Position numbers and translations under genes: made by a program
Assembly: GCF_025823185.1 (NCBI RefSeq)
Contig: NZ_JACKVK010000005.1
Span: forward strand, 124,001-188,000
From: Mycobacterium yunnanensis
Lineage (GTDB): Bacteria; Actinomycetota; Actinomycetes; Mycobacteriales; Mycobacteriaceae
Length of the DNA stretch: 64,000 nt
Direction of reading: 5' to 3'
The notes under the pieces: generated by a model
The model's input: the letters and a program-made list of their open reading frames with translations, nothing else
Told to the model about the DNA's origin: nothing
Databases searched by the model: none
Shown here: in pieces, positions 8,327 through 16,610 of the stretch
How the letters are laid out: the number at the start of each line of letters is the position of its first letter
Position numbering within the stretch: position 1 is the first letter of the stretch

Positions 8327-8427
8327 TGGCGTCTCGTGGCACCTGCACGGCTGAGATGCGCACCGACGGGTCTAATGCTAGGTTACGGTGACTCCTGTAC
8401 GGAAACACGAATCATCGCGAGGACCAC

Positions 8428-9618
8428 GTGCCAGACACCACCACCTTCCTGATCGTCGGGGGCGGTCTCGAGGGCCTGTCCATCGCCTACTCGCTCGCTG
8501 ACCACGGCGAGACCGACGTCGTGGTCCTCGAGCGCGACACCCTGTGCTCGGGCATGACCGCCAAGTCCAGTGGGGTCGTGCGCTGCCATTACGGCACGCC
8601 GTCGCTGGCCGCGATGTCGTGGTACGGCATCGACGTGTTCACCCACGCCACCGAGATCTTCGGTGACGACATGTCCTTCCGGCAGTGCGGCTACCTGGTC
8701 GGGGTCGGCGACGACAACGTCAAGCCCCTCGAGGCCACCGTCGCCATGATGCAGGGACTGGGCATCACGACCGACTTCGTCGACCACGACACGGTGGCCG
8801 AGCTATGGCCGGGACTTCACCTCGACGACTTCGCCCGGTTCGCCTACGAACCCCTCGGCGGTCGCGGAGAGGCCTACATGACGGGCATGGCCTTCGCCGC
8901 GACTGCGCGCAAGATGGGCGTCACCATCCGCCAGGGCACCACCGTCACCGAATTGCTGACGGACAGCGGCGGATCGGTCTACGGGGTGCAGGTGGCCGAC
9001 GGATCCCAGATTCACGCCGAGCACGTCATCCTCGCCAACGGCCCCTGGGCTCCAACCCTCGCCGCAGGCGCCGGGGTCGAACTCGACGTCAAGGCTCAGC
9101 GGGCGCAACTCGTCCTGGTCGACCAGGGTGTTCCCACTCCCGAGGTTCCGGTGCTCTCCGATCTGGCTGCGCTGCAGTACATCTGCCGTGAGCCCAACGG
9201 TGAACTGCTGATGGGCAATTCCGATCACCAGACTCCGGAGTTCGTCGACCCCGACCGGTACGTCAACCGCGCCGACGACGACGCCATCGAGAAGAACGTC
9301 GTCAAGCTCGCCCATCGACTGCCCGACATGCCCGATCCGCGGATCACGGGCAGCTATGTCGGCGCCTATGACGTCACCCCGGACTACAACCCGATCATCG
9401 GTCCCTCTCCGGTCGACGGACTCTTCCTCGCAACCGGGTTCTCCGGCCACGGCTTCAAGATTTCGCCGGCAGTCGGGAAGCTCGTGGCCGACCTGCTGGT
9501 CGACGGCACGACCACACTGCCCAACGTCGACGCCGACGACTTCCGTTACTCGCGATTCGCCGAAGGCGACTTGCTGTTCAGCCTCCATCCCTACGAGGGC
9601 GCAGGAGAAATGCGATGA
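8428..9618 (+). CDS. FAD-dependent amine oxidoreductase, sarcosine/glycine oxidase (DadA/SoxB) type
   Basis: A 396-residue protein from GTG 8428 with GCGAGGA upstream. It has an N-terminal dinucleotide fold (FLIVGGGLEGLSIAYSL, ending in the acidic residue of VVLERD) and the closing FAD motif SPVDGLFLATGFSGHGFKIS. This is the family that oxidises secondary or N-methylated amino acids. Its 3' end overlaps the glutamine synthetase start by 4 nt (ATGA), so the two are translationally coupled. In N-methylglutamate pathways the oxidation step is done by a multi-subunit sarcosine-oxidase-like dehydrogenase; here only one such polypeptide is present. The substrate is inferred. Confidence 0.85.
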   Translation: MPDTTTFLIVGGGLEGLSIAYSLADHGETDVVVLERDTLCSGMTAKSSGVVRCHYGTPSLAAMSWYGIDVFTHATEIFGDDMSFRQCGYLVGVGDDNVKPLEATVAMMQGLGITTDFVDHDTVAELWPGLHLDDFARFAYEPLGGRGEAYMTGMAFAATARKMGVTIRQGTTVTELLTDSGGSVYGVQVADGSQIHAEHVILANGPWAPTLAAGAGVELDVKAQRAQLVLVDQGVPTPEVPVLSDLAALQYICREPNGELLMGNSDHQTPEFVDPDRYVNRADDDAIEKNVVKLAHRLPDMPDPRITGSYVGAYDVTPDYNPIIGPSPVDGLFLATGFSGHGFKISPAVGKLVADLLVDGTTTLPNVDADDFRYSRFAEGDLLFSLHPYEGAGEMR

Positions 9619-10997
9619 CCCAGACCGAAGTCGGCGTCGAGACACGCAATGCGACGGCGTCGGTGGCCCCGCCATCCCTGAACGGCCAGCGGGCGCAGAC
9701 CCTCTCGGAGGTGGCGCGGGCCAGCAGCACCACCTTCATCCTCGCCCTGTTCGTCACCCTGTCGGGCAAGCCCTGCGCCAAGCTCGTCCCGATCGAGGCG
9801 GTCGAGCAACTCGAAGCCGACGGGGTGGGGTTCGCCGGGTACGCCGCGGGCTACATGGGTCAGCAGCCGAAGGACTCCGACCTCATCGCGCGTGCCGATG
9901 TGGCGTCGTTCACCCCGATCCCGTTCATCAAGCCCGGCCTGGCCATCGTGCACTGCGACCCGCACGTCGACGGCAAGCCATGGCCCTTCGCACCGCGAAT
10001 CATCCTCCGGGAGCAGCTCCGTCGGGCCGCGGAGATGGGCTACACCGTCAACGTCGGCGCCGAGATCGAGTACTTCCTCGTCAACCGCGTCGACGGCGAG
10101 CTGGTCACCGCCGACCGCAGCGACACCAGCGCCATGCCCTGTTACGACGCGCGCGACGTCACCCGCATGTACGACCACCTCACCGAGATCTCCGCGGCGA
10201 TGAACGCACTCGGGTGGGGCAACTACGCCAACGACCACGAAGACGGCAACGGCCAGTTCGAGCAGAACTTCGACTACGCCGACGCCATGACCACCGCCGA
10301 CCGGGTCATCACGCTGCGGTATCTGCTGTCGGTGGTGGCCGAGAAGCGCGGCATGCAGGCAACGTTCATGCCGAAGCCCTTCACCACCCGCACCGGCAGC
10401 GGACTGCACATGCACCTGTCCCTCTGGAACGACGACGGTGCGGTCTTCCCCGACTCCGATGACGCACTCGGGCTCGGGTTGTCCAGCACGGCCTACGCCT
10501 TCGTGGCAGGCATCCTCGAACATGCGTGCGCGCTCCAAGGCTTGATTGCACCAACGGTCAACTCCTACAAGCGCACCGGGGCCACGGCGACGACCAGCGG
10601 GGCCACGTGGTCACCGCGCTACGCCACGTACGGCGGCAACGACCGCACGCACTACCTTCGAGTCCCGGACCATCACCGCGTCGAACTGCGTGGCGGCGAC
10701 GGTTCGGCCAACCCGTACCTCGCCGCCGCGGGCGCCATCGCCGCAGGCCTCGACGGCGTGCGCCGCGGCCTGCACCCCGGCAAGCCCGGTACGGGCGACT
10801 CCCCCAGCGAGATGCTGCCGATGACACTGCTGCACGCGATGGACGCCTTCGAAGCCGATCCGGTGTTGACCGCAGCACTGGACGTCGCCGGACCCGGCGT
10901 GGCCGAGTACTTCGCGACGTGCAAGCGCGAAGAGTTCTTCGAGTGGCACAACACGGTCTCCTCCTGGGAGATCGACCGCTACCTCACCTCCTTCTAG
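9615..10997 (+). CDS. glnT: Type III glutamine synthetase / gamma-glutamylmethylamide synthetase-like ligase
   Basis: A 460-residue protein with the glutamine synthetase catalytic blocks: NVGAEIEYFL (metal Glu), HEDGNGQFEQNF, TGSGLHMHLSLW and the glutamate-binding RVELRGGDGSANPYLA. The short GlnT/GSIII type is the one found next to glx genes in rhizobia and, as gmaS, in methylamine-using bacteria, where it joins glutamate to methylamine. It lacks the adenylylation-site region of the housekeeping GlnA. Coupling to the FAD oxidase and the GlxBCD genes suggests ligation of an amine, or ammonium, to glutamate. Ammonia or methylamine specificity cannot be told from sequence. Confidence 0.85.
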   Translation: MTQTEVGVETRNATASVAPPSLNGQRAQTLSEVARASSTTFILALFVTLSGKPCAKLVPIEAVEQLEADGVGFAGYAAGYMGQQPKDSDLIARADVASFTPIPFIKPGLAIVHCDPHVDGKPWPFAPRIILREQLRRAAEMGYTVNVGAEIEYFLVNRVDGELVTADRSDTSAMPCYDARDVTRMYDHLTEISAAMNALGWGNYANDHEDGNGQFEQNFDYADAMTTADRVITLRYLLSVVAEKRGMQATFMPKPFTTRTGSGLHMHLSLWNDDGAVFPDSDDALGLGLSSTAYAFVAGILEHACALQGLIAPTVNSYKRTGATATTSGATWSPRYATYGGNDRTHYLRVPDHHRVELRGGDGSANPYLAAAGAIAAGLDGVRRGLHPGKPGTGDSPSEMLPMTLLHAMDAFEADPVLTAALDVAGPGVAEYFATCKREEFFEWHNTVSSWEIDRYLTSF

Positions 10998-11034
10998 ACC
11001 GCGTTCTGACCCCAACTCATCGAGGAGGCATTCC

Positions 11035-11934
11035 ATGTGTGGAATCGTCGGACTTCACCTGCGCGACGCCACGCTCCATCCCCAGTTGGGCGCACTGCTG
11101 TCCGGCATGTTGGACGCGATGTGCGATCGAGGGCCCGACTCCGCCGGGATGGCGGTCTACGGCGACCCCACCTGGTCGCCGGAGGGTGAATCGACCGTTT
11201 CGCTACTCGACTCGCCGCTCGCCGCAACCGAACTCGCCGAGCAGCTTGGCGTCGCGCTCGGCGCGCCGGTCACCGGACACGACCTGGACCCGACCATCGT
11301 GGTGCACGCCCCGGTGCCGACCGACGCACTGACCGCCGCGGTCCGCTCCGCGGTGCCCACCGCGCGGGTGATCGGCTTCGGTGAGCACCTGACCGTCCTC
11401 AAGGGAATGGGCAATCCCACCGAACTCGCCGACCGCTTCGGCCTGCGCGCGGCCAGCGGCTGGCAGGGCGTCGCCCACACCAGGATGGCCACCGAGTCGG
11501 CCGTCACGGCCGAGGGGTCCCATCCGTTCGCGGTTGGTCCGGATCAGTGCCTGGTGCACAACGGATCCTTCTCCAATCACATGTCGATCAAGCACGACCT
11601 CGAGCGGGCGGGAGTGGTCTTCGACAGCGAGAACGACACCGAAGTCGGGGCGCGGTACGTCGCCAAGCAGCTCGCCGAGGGGGCCGACCTGGAGAAGGCC
11701 CTGCTGATGCTCAACGAGACGTTCGACGGCTTCTACACGTTGTTGGTGTCGACCAGCGACTCGTTCGCGGTCGTCCGCGACGCCATCGCCTGCAAGCCGG
11801 CGATCGTCGCCGAGACCGACCGCTGGGTGGCGATGGCCTCGGAATACCGTGCGCTCGCGCACCTCCCCGGCATCGACACCGCCCGCATCTTCGAACCCGA
11901 GCCTGAAGAGGTCTACGCATGGCACCGACAGTGA
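11035..11934 (+). CDS. glxB: GlxB: class II glutamine amidotransferase subunit of glutamate-synthase-like enzyme
   Basis: A 299-residue Ntn-hydrolase domain. Met is followed at once by the nucleophile Cys2 (MCGIVGLHLRD), so processing exposes Cys. RGPDSAGMAVYG, HTRMATES and CLVHNGSFSNH match the amidotransferase active site. The ribosome site AGGAGG is 6 nt before the ATG. It corresponds to the first subunit (GlxB/MgsA) of the split glutamate synthase that makes N-methylglutamate in methylotrophs. Its 3' end overlaps the GlxC start by 16 nt. Confidence 0.9.
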   Translation: MCGIVGLHLRDATLHPQLGALLSGMLDAMCDRGPDSAGMAVYGDPTWSPEGESTVSLLDSPLAATELAEQLGVALGAPVTGHDLDPTIVVHAPVPTDALTAAVRSAVPTARVIGFGEHLTVLKGMGNPTELADRFGLRAASGWQGVAHTRMATESAVTAEGSHPFAVGPDQCLVHNGSFSNHMSIKHDLERAGVVFDSENDTEVGARYVAKQLAEGADLEKALLMLNETFDGFYTLLVSTSDSFAVVRDAIACKPAIVAETDRWVAMASEYRALAHLPGIDTARIFEPEPEEVYAWHRQ

Positions 11935-12629
11935 GCACGACGACCCCGACGACCAACGGCGTGGTCGACCTGCGGACGTCGAGCACCCGCGAGGTCAACG
12001 AATTGCTGAGCTCCCCCGGTGCGCCGAAGCGGCTGACCATCACCCACCCCGACGGCGCACACGCCTTGGCCTGCGGCCTGGACGCCGAGCTCGAGGTCGT
12101 CGTCGACGGCCACGTCGGCTACTACTGCGCCGGCATGAATCAGAAGGCCACCGTCACGGTCAACGGCAACGCCGGTGTGGGGGTGGCGGAGAACATGATG
12201 TCGGGGCGCGTGCACGTGACCGGCGACGCGTCGCAGTCGGCTGGGGCGACCGCCCACGGCGGACTCCTGGTGATCGACGGCAATGCCGCTGCGCGCTGCG
12301 GTATTTCGATGAAGGGCGTCGACGTCGTCGTCGGCGGCAACGTGGGCCACATGAGCGCCTTCATGGGTCAGGCCGGACGTATGGTCGTCTGCGGCGACGC
12401 CGGTGAGGCCCTGGGAGATTCGATCTACGAGGCGCGGCTCTACGTCCGCGGCACCGTGGCGTCACTGGGCGCGGACTGCGTCAAGAAGGAGATGCGCGAG
12501 GAACACCTCGCCGAACTCTCGCAGCTGCTCGAGTCCGCCGGGATGACCCACGACGCCGATGAGTTCACCCGGTACGGGTCCGCCCGCCGGCTCTACAACT
12601 TCCACGTCGACAACGCCAGTGCGTACTAG
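11919..12629 (+). CDS. glxC: GlxC: GXGXG beta-helix subunit of glutamate-synthase-like enzyme
   Basis: A 236-residue protein built of the right-handed beta-helix seen in the C-terminal domain of glutamate synthase. Repeating Gly motifs run through it: GYYCAGMN, VNGNAGVGVAENM, IDGNAAARCG and VGGNVGHMSAFMGQAG. It has no catalytic residues and holds the complex together. GAAGAGG lies 7 nt before the ATG inside the glxB gene, so translation is coupled. It is the middle gene of the glxBCD trio. Confidence 0.9.
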   Translation: MAPTVSTTTPTTNGVVDLRTSSTREVNELLSSPGAPKRLTITHPDGAHALACGLDAELEVVVDGHVGYYCAGMNQKATVTVNGNAGVGVAENMMSGRVHVTGDASQSAGATAHGGLLVIDGNAAARCGISMKGVDVVVGGNVGHMSAFMGQAGRMVVCGDAGEALGDSIYEARLYVRGTVASLGADCVKKEMREEHLAELSQLLESAGMTHDADEFTRYGSARRLYNFHVDNASAY

Positions 12630-12641
12630 GAGAGCCCGGTC

Positions 12642-13964
12642 ATGACGACACCCAACCCCTCGACGCCGCCGCGCGAGTCCGCCACCTTCGATCGAGGCGT
12701 GATCGCCGAGATCCAGCGCGCTGCCGAGACCGGCATCTACGACATTCGGGGGTGGGGTGCCAAGCGCAAGCTTCCCCACTTCGACGACCTGCTGTTCCTG
12801 GGCGCCTCGGTGTCGCGGTACCCGCTCGAGGGTTACCGCGAGAAGTGCGAGACCGACGTCGTGCTCGGTGACATGCACGCGAAGTTCCCTCTGCACCTGG
12901 ACATTCCGATCACCATCGCGGGCATGAGCTTCGGGGCGCTGTCCGGCCAGGCCAAGGAGGCGCTCGGGCGCGGCGCCAGCGAGGTGGGCACGTCCACCAC
13001 GACCGGCGACGGTGGGATGACACCCGAGGAACGCGGGCAGTCCAAGCACCTCGTGTACCAGTATCTGCCGTCCCGATACGGCATGAACCCGGTGGACCTT
13101 CGCAAGGCCGACGCGATCGAGATCGTCCTCGGCCAGGGCGCCAAGCCTGGTGGTGGCGGAATGCTGTTGGGACAGAAGATCACCGAGCGCGTGGCGGGGA
13201 TGCGGACGTTGCCCATGGGCGTCGACCAGCGCAGCGCCTGCCGTCATCCCGACTGGACCGGGCCCGACGATCTCGCCATCAAGATCCTCGAACTGCGTGA
13301 GATCACCAATTGGGAAAAGCCGATCTACGTGAAGGTCGGCGCGACGAGGACGTACTACGACGTCAAACTCGCGGTGAAGGCCGGAGCCGACGTCGTCGTA
13401 GTCGACGGGATGCAGGGCGGCACCGCGGCGACCCAGGAGGTCTTCATCGAGCACGTCGGCATTCCGACACTCGCCGCCATCCCGCAGGCCGTGCAGGCGC
13501 TGCAGGAAATGGGCGTGCACCGCTCGGTGCAGTTGATCGTCTCGGGCGGAATTCGTAGCGGCGCCGACGTCGCCAAGGCGATGGCACTGGGTGCCGACGC
13601 CGTCGCCATCGGTACTGCAGCGTTGATCGCATTGGGCGACAACAGTCCTCGCTTCGCGAAGCAGTACGACGAACTGGGTTCTGCGGCAGGCTTCTACGAC
13701 GACTTCCAGGCGGGCCGCGATCCCGCGGGCATCACGACCCAGGACCCGGAGTTGGCGAAGAACTTGGATCCGATTGCCGGCGGACGGCGGCTGGCCAACT
13801 ACCTGCGGGTGTTGACCATGGAGGCGCAGACGCTGGCGCGCGCGTGCGGCAAGTCGCACCTACGCAACCTCGAGCCCGAGGACCTCGTCGCCCTCACGGT
13901 CGAAGCCTCGGCGATGGCCCGGGTGCCGCTCGCCGGAACGAACTGGATCCCCGGCCAGCTCTGA
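12642..13964 (+). CDS. glxD: GlxD: FMN-binding glutamate-synthase-like subunit
   Basis: A 440-residue TIM-barrel protein of the FMN-dependent glutamate synthase central domain. Diagnostic blocks are MSFGALSGQAKEAL, GQGAKPGGGGMLLG, KVGATRTYYDVKLAVKAGAD and the phosphate loop SGGIRSGADVAKAMALGADA. Cys residues lie in RSACRHPDW and RACGKSH. In the GlxBCD/MgsABC complex this subunit transfers the amide nitrogen or methylamine onto 2-oxoglutarate. It starts 12 nt after glxC behind AGGAGA and closes the operon. Confidence 0.9.
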   Translation: MTTPNPSTPPRESATFDRGVIAEIQRAAETGIYDIRGWGAKRKLPHFDDLLFLGASVSRYPLEGYREKCETDVVLGDMHAKFPLHLDIPITIAGMSFGALSGQAKEALGRGASEVGTSTTTGDGGMTPEERGQSKHLVYQYLPSRYGMNPVDLRKADAIEIVLGQGAKPGGGGMLLGQKITERVAGMRTLPMGVDQRSACRHPDWTGPDDLAIKILELREITNWEKPIYVKVGATRTYYDVKLAVKAGADVVVVDGMQGGTAATQEVFIEHVGIPTLAAIPQAVQALQEMGVHRSVQLIVSGGIRSGADVAKAMALGADAVAIGTAALIALGDNSPRFAKQYDELGSAAGFYDDFQAGRDPAGITTQDPELAKNLDPIAGGRRLANYLRVLTMEAQTLARACGKSHLRNLEPEDLVALTVEASAMARVPLAGTNWIPGQL

Positions 13965-13978
13965 CGCCACGGGAATTA

Positions 13979-14027
13979 CTTCGACATCGAAGGAGTTCTC
14001 CTTTTCGTAACTGCTTCACATTCGAAG
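13979..14027. promoter_or_regulatory. Repeated CTTC(N)CGAAG inverted repeats before quinone reductase gene
   Basis: Two 14-bp elements, CTTCGACATCGAAG (13979-13992) and CTTCACATTCGAAG (14014-14027), lie 35 nt apart. AAGGAGTTCTCCTT (13990-14003) is a further perfect palindrome between them. The next two genes are an oxidoreductase and a MarR regulator; dimeric winged-helix proteins bind sites of this size, so this is a likely MarR operator. Confidence 0.5.
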
Positions 14028-14048
14028 CACTCGACGAAGGAGGACATC

Positions 14049-15014
14049 ATGAAGGCCATCCGCTTCCACCGCTACGGCGACAGCGACGTGCTCGCCTACG
14101 AGGACGCCCCTCGGCCGGTTCCCGGCCACGGCGAAGTCCTGATCGAGGTGGCTGCCACCTCGTTCAACCCCGTTGACGCGGGCATCCGGGGCGGCTACCT
14201 CGCCGAGGTGTACGCGATCACCTTCCCGCACGTCCCCGGCGTCGACGTCTCCGGAACCGTCGCCGAGCTGGGCGACGGCGTCGACGGCTGGAACGTCGGT
14301 GACGCGGTGGCGGCCTTCCTGCCGCTGGACGCCGACGGCGCCGCCGCGGAGTTCGCACTCGCTCCCGCCGATTCGCTGGCCGCGGCACCGACGACGGTGG
14401 ACTTGGCTGACGCTGCCGCGTTGCCCGAGGCGGCGCTCACGGCCTGGCAGTCGCTCTTCGAGATCGCCGGGCTCACCAGGGGTCAGTCGATACTGGTCAA
14501 CGGGGCGTCGGGTGCGGTGGGCGGTTACGCGGTGCAACTGGCCAAGCAAGCCGGTGCGATCGTCACCGCCACCGCCAGGGAGCGCGACGCCGACCGCCTG
14601 CGCCACTACGGGGCCGACCGGATCGTGGACTACGTCGACTACGCACAGTCACCGCTGGCCGTGGACGGTGCGCCCTTCGACGTGGTGCTCAACCTCGTCT
14701 CGACCACCGACGACCAGACCGAGGCCCTCGTCGGGCTCGTCGCCGACGGAGGTTTCCACGTCGGCACGATGGTGCCCGGTCCGGCGAACCCGGGGCGTCG
14801 GGTGCGCACCCAGCGGGTCTTCGTTCGCAGCGACGCCGCCCAGCTCGCCGAGTTGGTCGGCCGGGTGGACACCGGTCGGCTACACGTCGAGGTGGCCCAG
14901 CGCCGTCCGCTCGCCGAGTCCGCGGCCGTTCATGCCGCCTCCGACGCCGGCCGGCTGCACGGCAAGACCATCCTCGTGCCCGACGGCAGCCACACCGCGA
15001 GCATCGATCACTAA
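14049..15014 (+). CDS. NADP-dependent quinone oxidoreductase (MDR, zeta-crystallin type)
   Basis: A 321-residue medium-chain reductase without zinc ligands. It has the N-terminal GroES-like domain (MKAIRFHRYGDSDVLAYED, VPGVDVSGTV) and the nucleotide fold ILVNGASGAVGGYAVQLAK, whose following residues favour NADPH. It probably reduces quinones or activated enones, often as protection against reactive electrophiles. The ribosome site AAGGAGG lies 5 nt before the ATG. A MarR gene follows after 9 nt and paired inverted repeats lie upstream, forming a typical electrophile-responsive pair. Confidence 0.88.
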   Translation: MKAIRFHRYGDSDVLAYEDAPRPVPGHGEVLIEVAATSFNPVDAGIRGGYLAEVYAITFPHVPGVDVSGTVAELGDGVDGWNVGDAVAAFLPLDADGAAAEFALAPADSLAAAPTTVDLADAAALPEAALTAWQSLFEIAGLTRGQSILVNGASGAVGGYAVQLAKQAGAIVTATARERDADRLRHYGADRIVDYVDYAQSPLAVDGAPFDVVLNLVSTTDDQTEALVGLVADGGFHVGTMVPGPANPGRRVRTQRVFVRSDAAQLAELVGRVDTGRLHVEVAQRRPLAESAAVHAASDAGRLHGKTILVPDGSHTASIDH

Positions 15015-15023
15015 GATGTCGTC

Positions 15024-15530
15024 GTGCCCGAATCGCTCAATCCTGCGCAGCTCAGGGCGTATTTCGCGCTGATGGAGGTGGTGAGCCTCCTGCAGTACGA
15101 GGTGCGACGGCAGCTGCAGGACGAGGGCGGTCTGAGCTACGTCCAGTTCGAGATCCTGGCGAAGCTGGCGGACTCTGACCGCCCTCTGACGATGACCGAA
15201 CTCGCCGACGGCGTCGTCTACAGCCGCTCCGGACTCACCCATCAGGCCGGTCTGCTCGAGAAGGAGGGGCTCATCACCCGCGCGAGCTCACCGGATGATC
15301 AGCGCGCGACGGTGGTCGAGGTCACCGACGAGGGGCGGGCTCGGGTCGCCAGCGTGCTGCCCGGTCACGTCGGCGTGGTGCGCGAGCTGCTGTTCGACGC
15401 CCTCGACGAGCGCGACGTCGACGCCCTCGGCGACATGATGACGGCGGCCCGCGACCACCTGCGGTCGAGACCACCCCGGTCGGCGGCGCCGCGCGGGCGC
15501 TCGCGCCCCGCCGTCAGCGATGAAGCCTGA
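15024..15530 (+). CDS. MarR-family regulator
   Basis: A 168-residue winged-helix protein from GTG 15024. The recognition region reads LTMTELADGVVYSRSGLTHQAGLLEK and the wing is RASSPDDQRATVVEVTDEG. It is cotranscribed with the quinone reductase 9 nt upstream and probably represses that pair through the inverted repeats at 13979-14027. The C-terminal tail is basic and rich in Pro and Arg. It ends in a 17-nt convergent overlap with the DUF2000 gene. Confidence 0.9.
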   Translation: MPESLNPAQLRAYFALMEVVSLLQYEVRRQLQDEGGLSYVQFEILAKLADSDRPLTMTELADGVVYSRSGLTHQAGLLEKEGLITRASSPDDQRATVVEVTDEGRARVASVLPGHVGVVRELLFDALDERDVDALGDMMTAARDHLRSRPPRSAAPRGRSRPAVSDEA

Positions 15531-15966
15531 GCCCGTCGACGACCTTGTCCACGACCTTGCGTTCGGCACGGATCGCCAGCCCTGCGATGTCCAATTCGAC
15601 GCGTCGGACGGCCCCCACGGCGGCCCGGTTGGCGTCGTCGTCGCCGGTGCCGAATAAGTCCATGGTGAAGATCGCCGGCGTCACGCCGCGGTCCATCGCC
15701 CGGTTCAAGGTACGGAGTAGGCGTGCCTTGTCAGCGCCGAACACCATGACGGGCTGACCGAACATCGGCGCGTACTCGTTGCCGTCGGCGTCTTCATAAC
15801 GTTCGCCGATCGCGTCGGACGCGGTCGCCGCGATTCCGCTGGACAGGAACGCCGTCACGTTGAGTTTCTGCCACGTCGGGAGGTCCTCGTCGAGGATGAC
15901 GGCGATCTTGGTGGCCAGCCGAGGGATTCGCTGTTGACCGTCGGCGGGCATCGTTAGTTCGCTCAT
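15514..15966 (-). CDS. DUF2000-family protein
   Basis: A 150-residue protein whose features (TKIAVILDEDLPTWQKLNVTAFL, then GQPVMVFGADKARL) match the DUF2000 family. That family has no settled function; the fold is related to peptidyl-tRNA hydrolase 2. It is divergent from an AsnC-type regulator across a 79-nt spacer with TTCGACA repeats, a common arrangement for this family. A role in amino-acid homeostasis is only a guess from that pairing. Confidence 0.78.
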   Translation of the reverse strand: MSELTMPADGQQRIPRLATKIAVILDEDLPTWQKLNVTAFLSSGIAATASDAIGERYEDADGNEYAPMFGQPVMVFGADKARLLRTLNRAMDRGVTPAIFTMDLFGTGDDDANRAAVGAVRRVELDIAGLAIRAERKVVDKVVDGLRLHR

Positions 15967-15993
15967 GTCGGCCAGATTAGATTTTCACTGCCC

Positions 15994-16025
15994 TGTTCGA
16001 CACGTTCGCCGAACTTAATTCGACA
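15994..16025. promoter_or_regulatory. Candidate AsnC operator between DUF2000 and AsnC genes
   Basis: The perfect palindrome GTTCG-C-CGAAC (16004-16014) is flanked by direct repeats of TTCGACA at 15996-16002 and 16019-16025. The array covers the short divergent spacer, so an Lrp-type octamer bound here would control both genes. Confidence 0.55.
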
Positions 16026-16045
16026 AGCCGTGTGACGATGGCGGC

Positions 16046-16504
16046 GTGGACGAATTAGATGGGGCGATCGTGGCCGCCTTGCAGGCGGATGGTCGACGCA
16101 GCAACCGCGACCTCGCCGCCCAACTCGGCGTCTCCCCGTCCACCACCTTGGAACGAGTCCGTGCGCTGAGGCAGAGCGGGGTGCTGGCGGGTGTGCACTT
16201 CGTGGTCGACCCGGCCCGGTTGGGGCGGCCCGTGCAGGCGATGATCACGGTGCGGCTGCGCCCCCAATCCCGAGAGGTGGTGTTGGGGTTCCGTAACTTC
16301 GTGCTCACGCTGCCGGAGACCTTGCAGGTGTTCGTCACCACCGGCGCCGAGGACGTCCTCGTCCACGTTGCGGTGCCCTCAACGCAAGCGCTGCGCGACT
16401 TCGTTCTCGACTCCCTGACCAAGAGACGCGAGGTTGCCGGGGTACGCACCGACGTGGTCTTCGACCACGAGCGGCGGCACGTCGTCGCACCCGTCGGCCC
16501 ATAG
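16046..16504 (+). CDS. Lrp/AsnC-family regulator
   Basis: A 152-residue protein from GTG 16046. The N-terminal helix-turn-helix is LDGAIVAALQADGRRSNRDL, then AAQLGVSPSTTLERVRALR. The C-terminal part is the RAM effector-binding domain (AMITVRLRPQSREVV, then VFVTTGAEDVLVHVAVP). Such proteins sense amino acids or related metabolites. It is divergent from the DUF2000 gene, its likely target. Confidence 0.88.
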   Translation: MDELDGAIVAALQADGRRSNRDLAAQLGVSPSTTLERVRALRQSGVLAGVHFVVDPARLGRPVQAMITVRLRPQSREVVLGFRNFVLTLPETLQVFVTTGAEDVLVHVAVPSTQALRDFVLDSLTKRREVAGVRTDVVFDHERRHVVAPVGP

Positions 16505-16610
16505 GGAGGCGAACTGCAGGGCCACCGCCTGACGGTCCGGCCGATTAGGCTGGCGGGATCGGTGGTCGCAGCGTCGCCTCCAACGGTCACGATCTCTCGA
16601 AGGGGGCGTC

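Noticed and set aside
8258-8427. GlnR-type binding box before the amine operon
   Set aside because: GTTAC and GGAAAC occur near 8382-8405 but not at the spacing expected of a GlnR site; I cannot support it.
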